Shown here piece after piece: positions 33,827 to 40,847 of a DNA stretch of 64,000 nt; the stretch's first letter is position 1, and every line of letters begins with the position of its first letter. The notes under the pieces are model-generated. The model searched no databases. It was not told the DNA's origin and was given only the letters and a program-made list of their open reading frames with translations. Origin of the DNA: Halarcobacter sp. (GTDB lineage: Bacteria > Campylobacterota > Campylobacteria > Campylobacterales > Arcobacteraceae). A program made the translations under genes and the position numbers. The stretch covers positions 124,001-188,000 of the forward strand of contig JAQYVX010000001.1 in NCBI GenBank assembly GCA_030145305.1, written 5' to 3'.

Positions 33827-34086
33827 TAACTATTTATTGAACATACATTATATGTAAAATAGCCTGAAAATTAACAAATAACATACACAAAATATGTCGT
33901 ATATCAAAACAGCTACAAACACTTTAAATAAGGTGTTCTTGAAGATTTCACTATAAAAAACATTACAATATGACATATTTTTTAAATAAATTTTAATTTT
34001 TGATAGAATTTTTATGTATATTTATTACCGATATGTAGATGATAATAGTACATTATGTATGTATATTATGACCATATCGTAATAAA
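33827..34086. repeat. 260-bp attI/leader repeat, copy 1 (without integrase)
   Basis: Identical to 43916-44175 except for about three bases. The other copy is immediately upstream of the integrase remnant, so this segment holds the attI site and the integrase/cassette promoters. Here it ends in unrelated sequence with no integrase. The left edge (TGATAAC at 33824) is the recombination core of the first array B cassette. The remaining DNA from 33760 to 34202 contains only this repeat, a palindrome and the 90-bp repeat. Confidence 0.9.
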
Positions 34087-34103
34087 AGGGGACTGTCCCC
34101 TTT
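34085..34103. repeat. Perfect 19-bp palindrome at the array B boundary
   Basis: AAAGGGGAC-T-GTCCCCTTT is an exact 9-1-9 inverted repeat, G/C-rich against the AT-rich surroundings. It lies exactly between the end of the 260-bp repeat and the start of the 90-bp repeat. It resembles REP-type palindromes mobilised by REP-associated transposases. Confidence 0.75.
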
Positions 34104-34107
34104 ATCG

Positions 34108-34197
34108 CAATTCAAACTCTTTATCAAAATAGTTTTCCATAACAACTCCTTTATTAAATAGAATATATGCAATTTAATTAGTATTGTCAAGAGGAAA
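34108..34197. repeat. 90-bp direct repeat, copy 2 (thioesterase 5' end)
   Basis: Copy of 29476-29565, containing the first codons of the thioesterase and its upstream DNA, now lying 5 bp from the end of the flavodoxin gene. It shows that the thioesterase gene and hemG were neighbours before array B was inserted. Confidence 0.9.
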
Positions 34198-34202
34198 GTA
34201 TC

Positions 34203-34727
34203 TCATATCTTACAAATTAAATTTGCAAAGCTATCTACTTCTTCCCAATTTGTATATTCTATTACACTTTTGGGATCAGTATCTCCTTTTGTTAGCCACA
34301 TAATAAATCTAATCATTTGTCTGTTAAAAACTCCATATTTTTGATAATCAAGTTTTCCACCAAAAACAGCTAAATTTTTTGGTTTCCATGAGATCTGTTT
34401 TAAAAATTTGATTAAATAGGGATTCGTTTCTGGTGTATTTTTATTTGGTTTTCTTGCGACAATATTTACAGAAAAAAAGGCATTTTTTTTCTCTTCTAAA
34501 GTTTTTTGATTTTTTTTTATAAAATCATATACTTTTTTATTATGTTTACCATATCTAATACTTGCACCAATAATTATTTTATCAAATTGATTTAAATTAA
34601 TTTTTTCATTATCAATTGATAATAATGTAACACTATTATTTTTTTGTTCAATAACATCTTTAATTTTATTACAAATCTTTATTGTATAATTGTCTGTTGT
34701 TGAATAAACTATAATTATTTTTCCCAT
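34203..34727 (-). CDS. hemG: HemG-type flavodoxin (menaquinone-dependent protoporphyrinogen oxidase)
   Basis: A 174-residue flavodoxin. The FMN phosphate loop is YSTTDNYTI (residues 8-16), and the C-terminal region (FGGKLDYQKYGVFNRQMIRF and KGDTDP...YTNWEEVDSFA) is typical of HemG, which converts protoporphyrinogen IX to protoporphyrin IX in heme synthesis. It is probably the chromosomal neighbour of the thioesterase before the integron insertion. Whether it is the main HemG activity of the cell is not known. Confidence 0.85.
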   Translation of the reverse strand: MGKIIIVYSTTDNYTIKICNKIKDVIEQKNNSVTLLSIDNEKINLNQFDKIIIGASIRYGKHNKKVYDFIKKNQKTLEEKKNAFFSVNIVARKPNKNTPETNPYLIKFLKQISWKPKNLAVFGGKLDYQKYGVFNRQMIRFIMWLTKGDTDPKSVIEYTNWEEVDSFANLICKI

Positions 34728-35038
34728 TTAAAATCCTTATAACAATAAACCTTTTCATGATGACTAAAAGCGATTTTTTAAAGTTCTGTCAGAGCTTATA
34801 AATCATGAATATTTTCATAAGAAGATTGATTGATTTTAATACCACTATAACTTAATGGCAAACTACTTGTATATAAAGTTTTTAACATAACTACCCAATT
34901 TAAGGTTTGTAAGAATTGTATGTTTTATACTACTATCTATTTCTTTGTAATAACTCAATAATTTTAACAATTGTATACTGTGAAGACTCTTTTTACTATA
35001 CTAATATTAAAGTTTACAACTATTTATTAGATTAAATT
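34728..35038 (-). other. Gap of about 310 bp with a short coding relic
   Basis: The only coding-like stretch is on the minus strand, 34796-34888 (30 codons, MLKTLYTSSLPLSYSGIKIN...), open upstream for another 13 codons without a start (FLQTLNWVV). It looks like the C-terminal end of a lost gene. The remaining sequence is AT-rich with no visible element. Confidence 0.3.
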
Positions 35039-35251
35039 TTAATATTTTTCTGCTTTATCTATTTTATCTTCGATAATTTTCATTGTATTATCAATATTTT
35101 CCAATATTAATTCTTTTTGCTCATTTGGAATACTATCAGATAATAAATATTTTATTACATTTAGTGTTGTTTCCACAAGGATAAGGTCTTCTTGCAAATT
35201 CTTTCTATATCTTTCTATTTTATTTATTGATAATTTTATTTTATTCTCCAC
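35039..35251 (-). CDS. Small coiled-coil protein, module copy 2
   Basis: The GTG at 35251 (AAGGGG seven bases upstream) is preferred; the longer frame to 35290 would run into the operator palindrome. The 70-residue product is a charged helical protein (IERYRKNLQEDLILVETTL, NIDNTMKIIEDKIDKAEKY) of the same plan as the proteins at 29601 and 35795 but divergent in sequence. It is divergent from the XRE gene at 35347. Confidence 0.65.
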   Translation of the reverse strand: MENKIKLSINKIERYRKNLQEDLILVETTLNVIKYLLSDSIPNEQKELILENIDNTMKIIEDKIDKAEKY

Positions 35252-35267
35252 AGTTATCCCCTTAATA

Positions 35268-35297
35268 TTTATAAATGTTCTATAGAACATTTATAAA
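35268..35297. promoter_or_regulatory. Perfect 30-bp palindrome, operator of module copy 2
   Basis: TTTATAAATGTTCTA followed by its exact complement TAGAACATTTATAAA. It lies between the divergent starts (35251 and 35347). A perfect palindrome this long in the control region is a strong candidate operator for the adjacent XRE protein. Confidence 0.7.
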
Positions 35298-35346
35298 GAA
35301 TCATATCTACTATAAACTTACAAATTAATTACCTATAGGACATATT

Positions 35347-35595
35347 ATGAACACAATTTGCTTTTCAAATGAAGAACTAGAAGTTTTATATAAGAAAATC
35401 GGGGATAATGTAAAAAAATATCGAAAAGAAAAAGATTTTACCCAAATGCAATTAGCATTAGCTATCGGACACAATTCAGTAGGACATGTAGCAAAAGCAG
35501 AATTATATAAATATGGCAAACATTTTAACTTAGAACAACTTTATAAAATATCTAAGACGTTAGATGTAAAATTAAGTAAATTAATAGATGATTAA
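35347..35595 (+). CDS. XRE-family regulator, module copy 2
   Basis: An 82-residue Cro/C1-type HTH protein (residues 16-78; DNVKKYRKEKDFTQMQLALA, IGHNSVGHVAKAELY, KHFNLEQLYKISKTLDV). It shares KYRKEKxFTQxQLALAIGH with the protein at 36169. TAGGACATATT precedes the ATG. Likely represses the divergent small gene and itself. Confidence 0.8.
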   Translation: MNTICFSNEELEVLYKKIGDNVKKYRKEKDFTQMQLALAIGHNSVGHVAKAELYKYGKHFNLEQLYKISKTLDVKLSKLIDD

Positions 35596-35630
35596 TTCTT
35601 TTAAATATTACTCTAAGAATTTTATTATAC

Positions 35631-35790
35631 TTATGGATGAATATTATTTTCTTTTTTAAATTTTCTAATTTTTTTTAGTACATTTTGAGTTGATGATGAT
35701 GTATTGAATTGTGTCATAGGAAAAGAAGAGTATAGTTCTATTTTGATTATTTTCTTTGTTGATAGTATATTTATATCTCTTCTAATTTAT
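35631..35790 (-). pseudogene. Coding relic between module copies 2 and 3
   Basis: The minus strand is open for about 50 codons and ends at 35631, coding for KIIKIELYSSFPMTQFN and VLKKIRKFKKENNIHP, but there is no plausible start with a ribosome site and it touches the stop of the gene at 35795. Probably the C-terminal remnant of a gene lost in rearrangement. Confidence 0.35.
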
Positions 35791-35794
35791 TGAG

Positions 35795-36055
35795 TCATTT
35801 TAGTATGTCATTACTTATATTTTTTAATAATTTATTTCTCTCTACTCTTTCTATTTTTTCTTCTATTATTTGAATAGAACTCTTTACATTTTGCAAATAA
35901 GATTTTATTTTATCATCTGGTGCATCTACTGATAGTAGTAAATCTATCATATCTAATGTTGGATTTACTAATTGACAACTATCCCCATATTCATCATGTA
36001 ATTCTTGATAATTATCTTCTATTCTTTGTTTTAGAGTTATTATTGTTTGTTGCAA
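35795..36055 (-). CDS. Small coiled-coil protein, module copy 3
   Basis: An 86-residue helical protein starting at a TTG codon preceded by AAGGATTAATAT; residues 4-73 are almost identical to the protein at 29601 and the C-terminus is 11 residues longer. It is divergent from the XRE gene at 36169. The TTG start is supported because the homology begins at the next codons. Confidence 0.7.
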   Translation of the reverse strand: MQQTIITLKQRIEDNYQELHDEYGDSCQLVNPTLDMIDLLLSVDAPDDKIKSYLQNVKSSIQIIEEKIERVERNKLLKNISNDILK

Positions 36056-36168
36056 ATATTAATCCTTATGGCTAAATTACTATAATGCTTTCACTTATAG
36101 GGAGTTACAAGAAAATCATATCTTTAATAAACTTAAATATAAATTACACCTATGGGGAAGTATTTAAA

Positions 36169-36423
36169 ATGAACATATATTTAGAGGTTGAAGAAGAAGA
36201 ATTTGAGAATTTATTTATTGATATAACTAATAATGTAAAAAAGTATAGAAAAGAAAAAGGTTTTACACAAGAACAATTGGCTTTAGCAATTGGTCATTCA
36301 TCTGCAAGTATGCTTTCAAAGATTGAAGCAGGACTTGAAAACAAACATTTTAATATTAGACAATTATATTTGATTTCAAAAGTTCTTGATATTCCATTAT
36401 CAAAGTTTTTTGAAACAGTATAG
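36169..36423 (+). CDS. XRE-family regulator, module copy 3
   Basis: The ATG at 36169 follows GGGGAAG; the longer frame to 36085 covers the control region. The 84-residue protein has an HTH at about 20-82 (NNVKKYRKEKGFTQEQLALA, IGHSSASMLSKIEAG, KHFNIRQLYLISK). Its stop (TAG) shares a base with the attC core GACTAAC, so it is the last gene before array A. A matching 3' fragment is found at 30313. Confidence 0.8.
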   Translation: MNIYLEVEEEEFENLFIDITNNVKKYRKEKGFTQEQLALAIGHSSASMLSKIEAGLENKHFNIRQLYLISKVLDIPLSKFFETV

Positions 36424-36500
36424 ACTAACAATTGTCTTGAAAATAGTTATCTGCCTTCAAGGTCAATTATTTCTCTCCAAATATTTATTTTGTGTTAGCT
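36423..36500 (-). repeat. attC site 4 (array A, distal end)
   Basis: Cores GACTAAC (36423) and GTTAGCT (36494) with an imperfect stem (GAAAATAGTT.AT pairing with AATTATTTC) and the TTTCTCTCCAA segment shared with sites 1 and 8. The right core lies inside the last codons of the K+ channel gene, so the attC overlaps the coding end. Confidence 0.75.
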
Positions 36501-37261
36501 ATGATTTTTTCTATATGCTTTGCAATTTCTTTGTCATTATCTTTATTAGAAGATAATATAGCAACACCAAATACAGCGTAGGAGATACCTAAGATTACTT
36601 CAAGAGATGAAGTAATCTTGGCTATAATTGAAAGTGGTGTAATATCTCCATATCCAAGTGTTGTAATAGTGACTATACTGAAGTATAAAAATGAGAAAAA
36701 ATCATTAAATTTTTTAATTTCTTCCAATGTTTCATAGTTTGAAATTTTAAATGCAACCAATGTTACATCTTTAATATTCTCTATACTTAACATTTGTACG
36801 ATATAAAAAATTAAAGCAAATGAAACTATTGTTAATGAGTAAGATATAACTAATATTAAAAGTCTTGATGAACTTAAAAGAGAACTATGAAAAATAAATA
36901 AACTTGGGACAAATATAATAAGTATCATGATTATTATAAGTATCATAATTATTATAAAAGAGATTATGGCAATTTTATATAAGAAAAAAATGCTAAATAT
37001 AACTGACATTAATAGGATTATTGTTAAAAATAATAATAGTAGTAGGTATATTTTGTACCTAAAATAAACTTGTCTTACAGATTCTTCAGTAATTTTAGTT
37101 GACTTTTTATAATTTATTAAATGGTTTGACAATAAGGTTTTTGTATCAAATATTAAAAAAATCTTAGATAATAATATTTTTAATGTATTAAAAATATAAA
37201 TTAATAAATTTAATAAAGATTTAAAAAATATACGTACTGACTTTATAAATTTTGTTATCAA
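36485..37261 (-). CDS. Two-pore-type K+ channel protein, cassette gene
   Basis: A 258-residue membrane protein with about four to five helices (roughly 70-140 and 160-235) and a selectivity filter TTLGYGDITP (about residues 200-209) before the last helix, the signature of Ion_trans_2 K+ channels. The N-terminal 65 residues are amphipathic and charged. Its last three codons overlap an attC core. A channel in an integron cassette may serve osmotic or defence functions. Confidence 0.82.
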   Translation of the reverse strand: MITKFIKSVRIFFKSLLNLLIYIFNTLKILLSKIFLIFDTKTLLSNHLINYKKSTKITEESVRQVYFRYKIYLLLLLFLTIILLMSVIFSIFFLYKIAIISFIIIMILIIIMILIIFVPSLFIFHSSLLSSSRLLILVISYSLTIVSFALIFYIVQMLSIENIKDVTLVAFKISNYETLEEIKKFNDFFSFLYFSIVTITTLGYGDITPLSIIAKITSSLEVILGISYAVFGVAILSSNKDNDKEIAKHIEKIIANTK

Positions 37262-37276
37262 TTTTCTTCCTTTTTA

Positions 37277-37330
37277 TTATAACATTTAAATTCAGTGACA
37301 ATTATGCCTTTACTACAAGTTTTGTTACTT
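37277..37330 (-). repeat. Degenerate attC-like site
   Basis: Cores TTATAAC (37277) and GTTACTT (37324) 54 bp apart, with short outer pairing (TAACA/TGTTA) but no convincing inner stem. It is placed correctly, just after the stop of the relic at 37332 and before the channel cassette. Confidence 0.4.
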
Positions 37331-37331
37331 T

Positions 37332-37493
37332 CTATTTATTTAATATTGATTCAAGCATTTTCAATTTACTTTCTTCATACTCATCAAAAGTTTTTCTTAT
37401 TTTATTTCTATTTTCTTCATCGGTATTATACTCTATAATTTTTATAGGTATAAAATAATCACTTATTAATCTATTTTTTTCTATTGATTGTAT
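37332..37493 (-). pseudogene. C-terminal fragment of a lost cassette gene
   Basis: The minus strand codes for 53 residues (SDYFIPIKIIEYN, TDEENRNKIRKTFDEYEE, SKLKMLESILNK) with no start codon or ribosome site. Codon use looks genuine. The family is unknown. The rest of the gap 37262-37593 holds only the attC-like site and the repeat starting at 37552. Confidence 0.45.
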
Positions 37494-37551
37494 TCAAATT
37501 TTTAAAGTATTTTTCAATTTAAAGGACTTCATAAAAAGACTTTCCTGTGTA

Positions 37552-37656
37552 TTGAAAAGTAATGAATTTAGAAAATATTTAATTATCTTAATCTTAATTA
37601 TTAAAATCTGAAACGGTTAGTGGTTCTACAACCTCAAATCCTTTTCCTTTTTTAAA
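37552..37656. repeat. 104-bp repeat, copy 2 (3' end of the cassette gene at 37594)
   Basis: Same sequence as 30155-30258, covering the last codons of the gene at 37594 and 42 bp downstream. The downstream part equals the end of the XRE gene at 29916 (AATGAAAAGTAA), so it marks a former junction. Confidence 0.85.
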
Positions 37657-38550
37657 TTTCATCTTGTATACAAAATTTTCTAATGAATCCGATGGATCAA
37701 TTAAGTCCATATTTAAGGATGAAATAGTTTGTCTTGATATTGCAATAGACAAGATATATTGTTCTTCCATATGTCCAGTTTGTGAATTAAGCATATTATC
37801 TACAGCATGAACTAATACAAGTTCATCAGGTAAAATTGCTAATAGTTCATTTCCGATTCTTAACATACAACTGCATACATAATCTTGATAAATTTCATAA
37901 AATTCACCTTTTGGCATTTTTTTAATTGACAACTTTCCACTTTGTAACAATACTTTTTTCTCAGTTGGAATCACCGATTGTCCATCTAATTTCAAGGTAG
38001 CTTCAATAATATTATTTTCACTTATTTCAAATTTTAATGAACTACCAAGTTCTTGAATATCACTAAAAGGATTTAATTCTTTTATAATCTCTAATTTAAC
38101 CCCCAAATCACCAGATAAAAGTTTGTTTGCAAGATTATGTTCATACTCCCATTCTATGCATTCTAGTTTCCAAGCATCAATTTCTTTTTGGTATTCTTGT
38201 TCATCTTTTAGCTTCGCTTTATCTCGTTCTTTTTCTTCTTTTCCCAAAAGTTTACTAAAAAAACCTACTTTAAATTGTTTTTCATTTTTATATTTTTTAA
38301 TAGGCTGAGATGGAATAATTGACTGTGAAATAGCACCCCATTCAACTAAATTAGTATGTTTTTTATGAACTGATAAAATTGTTTTTATATAGTTTTCATA
38401 CTCTTCAAAATCATATCTTGCTTGTTCTAAAATTTGTAATTTTTGAAGATTTTTATTTATTTTTTGAGCTTCTCTTTCTCGTTGTTCTTGTTCTCTTACA
38501 CTAGCTCGGTGCATTGCACTTATTGTACGAACAGTACCTTTCCATCCCAT
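37594..38550 (-). CDS. Hypothetical protein with N-terminal coiled coil, cassette gene
   Basis: A 318-residue soluble protein: residues 1-60 are strongly charged and helical (SVREQEQREREAQKINKNL), 100-140 are a second charged helix, and 160-318 form a mixed beta domain (LKFEISENNIIEATLKLDG, SCMLRIGNELLAILP, VYKMKFKKGKGFEVV). No membrane segment or catalytic motif is seen and the family is unrecognised. A C-terminal fragment of the same gene is found at 30196. Confidence 0.7.
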   Translation of the reverse strand: MGWKGTVRTISAMHRASVREQEQREREAQKINKNLQKLQILEQARYDFEEYENYIKTILSVHKKHTNLVEWGAISQSIIPSQPIKKYKNEKQFKVGFFSKLLGKEEKERDKAKLKDEQEYQKEIDAWKLECIEWEYEHNLANKLLSGDLGVKLEIIKELNPFSDIQELGSSLKFEISENNIIEATLKLDGQSVIPTEKKVLLQSGKLSIKKMPKGEFYEIYQDYVCSCMLRIGNELLAILPDELVLVHAVDNMLNSQTGHMEEQYILSIAISRQTISSLNMDLIDPSDSLENFVYKMKFKKGKGFEVVEPLTVSDFNN

Positions 38551-38628
38551 TTAAAGGTTCTCCTTATAAATATTTACTTGTAATATATTATACATAAATA
38601 ATGTATAAAAGTACCTAGTAATATTTTA

Positions 38629-38794
38629 ATATTCGCCCTTTTTGAAATCTTCTAATCCACTATTTAGATTTTTAACAAGCTCTTTATCTTCTAAAATTTT
38701 AGTCATTTCATTTTTTCTGTAAATTGTGATGAAGTCAGATATTGGATTGTTGTAAACTCTATGAAATTTGAAAGATTTCTTTTTTGTCCATCTA
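38629..38794 (-). pseudogene. Decayed copy of the RHH antitoxin gene
   Basis: About 165 bp aligns closely with 41702-41870 (the antitoxin at 41690), covering the C-terminal two thirds, but the N-terminal ribbon and start are gone and several codons differ. No toxin gene follows. Another relic of TA cassettes in the array. The rest of the gap 38551-38877 shows no other element. Confidence 0.75.
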
Positions 38795-38877
38795 TCTCAG
38801 GTTTTATTATCTCCTAAGTAGAATCATTTTTCAGCTCATATCCTATTGCAATGAAATATCTTATTTATTCTATGTTT

Positions 38878-39105
38878 TCAGTCTTGCACAATAATTTTTA
38901 TCATAAGTTTTCTAACAAAAGGAATAATAAGTAAGACAGAAGGAAAAGCTATTAACCAAGCTTTTCCCCAAGAATTCAGCCATATAAGAAAAAAATCTTT
39001 GATAAATCCAAGATTAACAAAAACTAAAACCCTGGATATTACAAATGACATAAATAATGTCATAAGAAAACTGGAAATATAAAATTCATATTTTTTATTT
39101 ATCAT
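38878..39105 (-). CDS. DUF2798 family small membrane protein
   Basis: The ATG at 39105 follows AGGTGTTCAATA; the longer frame starts within the preceding gene. The 75-residue protein has two membrane helices (8-26 and 43-60) and the closing motif LIIPFVRKLM found in DUF2798. It overlaps the carboxymuconolactone decarboxylase gene by 11 bp, last gene of a four-gene set. Confidence 0.75.
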   Translation of the reverse strand: MINKKYEFYISSFLMTLFMSFVISRVLVFVNLGFIKDFFLIWLNSWGKAWLIAFPSVLLIIPFVRKLMIKIIVQD

Positions 39106-39469
39106 TATTGAACACCTCTTTAGCAACAAACAAAGCATTTAAAGCATAAGGAAAACCACCATATATTGACATCTGCATAATAACTTCGATAATCTCCTCT
39201 TTGCTACATCCAACATTTAATCCTGCATGAATATGTACTTTTAACTGTGGACTTGCATTTCCCATTACTGTTAGCGCTGCAATTGTTGCTATCTCTCTTG
39301 ATTTTAAATCTAACTTATCTCTTGTATAAATATCACCAAATGGAAATTCTATCAATAAGTCAGCAAACTCTGGTGCAATATCTTTTAATGAATCTATAAC
39401 CTTTTCTCCAGCAGTACCATCTACTTCTTTTAATTTTGCCCAACCATCTTTATATCTTTTTGATTTCAT
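39095..39469 (-). CDS. Carboxymuconolactone decarboxylase (AhpD-like) family protein
   Basis: A 124-residue CMD domain protein: REIATIAALTVMGNASPQL, HIHAGLNVGCSKEEIIEVIMQ and GFPYALNAL are typical. The single Cys at GCSKEE and conserved His suggest a decarboxylase or redox-type member. It shares one base with the ABM gene upstream (start at 39469) and overlaps DUF2798 downstream, as a co-transcribed set under the AraC-type gene. Confidence 0.88.
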   Translation of the reverse strand: MKSKRYKDGWAKLKEVDGTAGEKVIDSLKDIAPEFADLLIEFPFGDIYTRDKLDLKSREIATIAALTVMGNASPQLKVHIHAGLNVGCSKEEIIEVIMQMSIYGGFPYALNALFVAKEVFNNDK

Positions 39470-39768
39470 TATTTTGCTCTTACCAATTTATTCATTTTTA
39501 TTACTTCTACAGGTTTTAAAAGCCAATTTTCATATTTTTTAAAAACTTTTTTTGTGTATTCTTTCTCATAATGAGTATCTAATGATGCTTTATCTTTCCA
39601 CTCTTCATAAAGATACAAATAAGTTCTATCCTCATGAAGTTCAAATTGAATACAGCCTTCCTCTTCTTTTGTAGCTTCTATAATATTTAAAAGTGCTTTT
39701 TTTGCACTTTTAAAATATTTTTCTTTTGGACTGATTATTGCAAATATAAATAAATTTTTATTTAACAT
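39469..39768 (-). CDS. ABM-family monooxygenase-like protein
   Basis: A 99-residue ABM/YgiN domain: LFIFAIISPKEKYFKSAKKAL, then EGCIQFELHEDRTYLYLYEEW and DTHYEKEYTKKVF. It is a distant relative of the cassette gene at 30486. Its stop overlaps the CMD gene start. Together with CMD and DUF2798, a small oxidoreductase or quinone-related pathway is likely. Confidence 0.83.
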   Translation of the reverse strand: MLNKNLFIFAIISPKEKYFKSAKKALLNIIEATKEEEGCIQFELHEDRTYLYLYEEWKDKASLDTHYEKEYTKKVFKKYENWLLKPVEVIKMNKLVRAK

Positions 39769-39840
39769 TCTTTAACTCCTTTATTTTAAAAATATAATAA
39801 TAAAATTAAAGAATTAAATGTATAAGAAAAGTTGTAAGAT

Positions 39841-40698
39841 TTATAAGTTTTCTTCTCTATATATAAAGGGTGTAGTTTTATAATGTTTTTTAAATTGAAT
39901 GATAAACCATGAAACAGTAGAATATCCACAACTCGTAGCAATATCTGAAATAGATTTATTTGTATTTTTTAGCATAACAACTGCTTTCTTCAATCTTTGT
40001 TTATCTAACCATTCTTTTGGTTTTTGATTATATAGTCTTATCATCTCTTTTCGTAAGCTAGTGCTACTTAGCCTTGTTAGTTTACACATATCTGATACAT
40101 TATTAATAATATCTAAGTTTAATTCTAGGATATATTTTATTCTTGATGGTTTTGTATCAATAATTTTATTTAAAAAAGAAAGAAAAAGTTTTTTGTCTTT
40201 TGATAAAGTATATAAAAATATCTCTTCTATTTTTAACTTTAATAAATCCATTTTATTTTCTAATTTAATTGAAAAATAATCATTAATATTTGAAACGCAC
40301 GAATCTATAAATATGTCTTTTTTTATATTTAATACTGATTCTTGACTTTGCATATCTATTTTTATATTATATTTTTTAATAAAATCTAAAACAAAAGCAT
40401 CATCAAAAGATATTAATATGGATTCAAAACTATTGTTATCTCCAACTATTTCACTCATAAAATAATTGCCTTGTGCTAAATATAATATATCAGTATTATC
40501 TATTGCTAGTTCTTTATCCTCTAAATGAAGTATTTTTTCGCCATTTATTAATAAAATTAAAATATGAGTACTGTTTCGTAGATATAGTCGTTTTTCTTTC
40601 AACATACTTGATTTAGAAACAATAAACTTATCATCGCTTTCTATTTTATATAGTTTTGGATTTTCAAGTATGTAATTAGGTAAATTTATTGCTGTCAT
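39841..40698 (-). CDS. AraC-family transcriptional regulator
   Basis: A 285-residue regulator. The N-terminal 170 residues are a divergent sensor/dimerisation domain with a cupin-like strand pattern. The C-terminal two-HTH AraC domain (about 190-285) has ISDIATSCGYSTVSWFIIQFKK and the closing FIYREE. It lies 72 bp upstream of the ABM-CMD-DUF2798 genes and probably controls them. Four genes in one cassette is large. Confidence 0.85.
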   Translation of the reverse strand: MTAINLPNYILENPKLYKIESDDKFIVSKSSMLKEKRLYLRNSTHILILLINGEKILHLEDKELAIDNTDILYLAQGNYFMSEIVGDNNSFESILISFDDAFVLDFIKKYNIKIDMQSQESVLNIKKDIFIDSCVSNINDYFSIKLENKMDLLKLKIEEIFLYTLSKDKKLFLSFLNKIIDTKPSRIKYILELNLDIINNVSDMCKLTRLSSTSLRKEMIRLYNQKPKEWLDKQRLKKAVVMLKNTNKSISDIATSCGYSTVSWFIIQFKKHYKTTPFIYREENL

Positions 40699-40714
40699 TA
40701 TCTCTTTCTTTATA

Positions 40715-40790
40715 ATCTAATCATTGAGTTAATCAAAAAAGCGATATAACTCAGAAAAGATTTTATTTTCTATCTAACGCCTTGTTAAAT
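40715..40790 (-). repeat. Degenerate attC-like site (array A)
   Basis: A good core GTTAAAT at 40784 pairs with a decayed ATCTAATC near 40715; inner sequence (ATTGAGTTAATC and GCGATATAACTCAG) resembles part of site 3. It lies between the AraC gene and the end of the membrane-protein gene at 40848, as expected for that cassette. Confidence 0.45.
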
Positions 40791-40847
40791 TACAGACCAA
40801 CGCAAACCTGAACCTTCAGCAATGAAATCTTACAATCATATGGCTTA

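Noticed and set aside
37252-37458. Plus-strand frame of 68 codons
   Set aside because: Hydrophobic shadow of AT-rich DNA; the minus strand carries the coding-like relic and attC-like site here.
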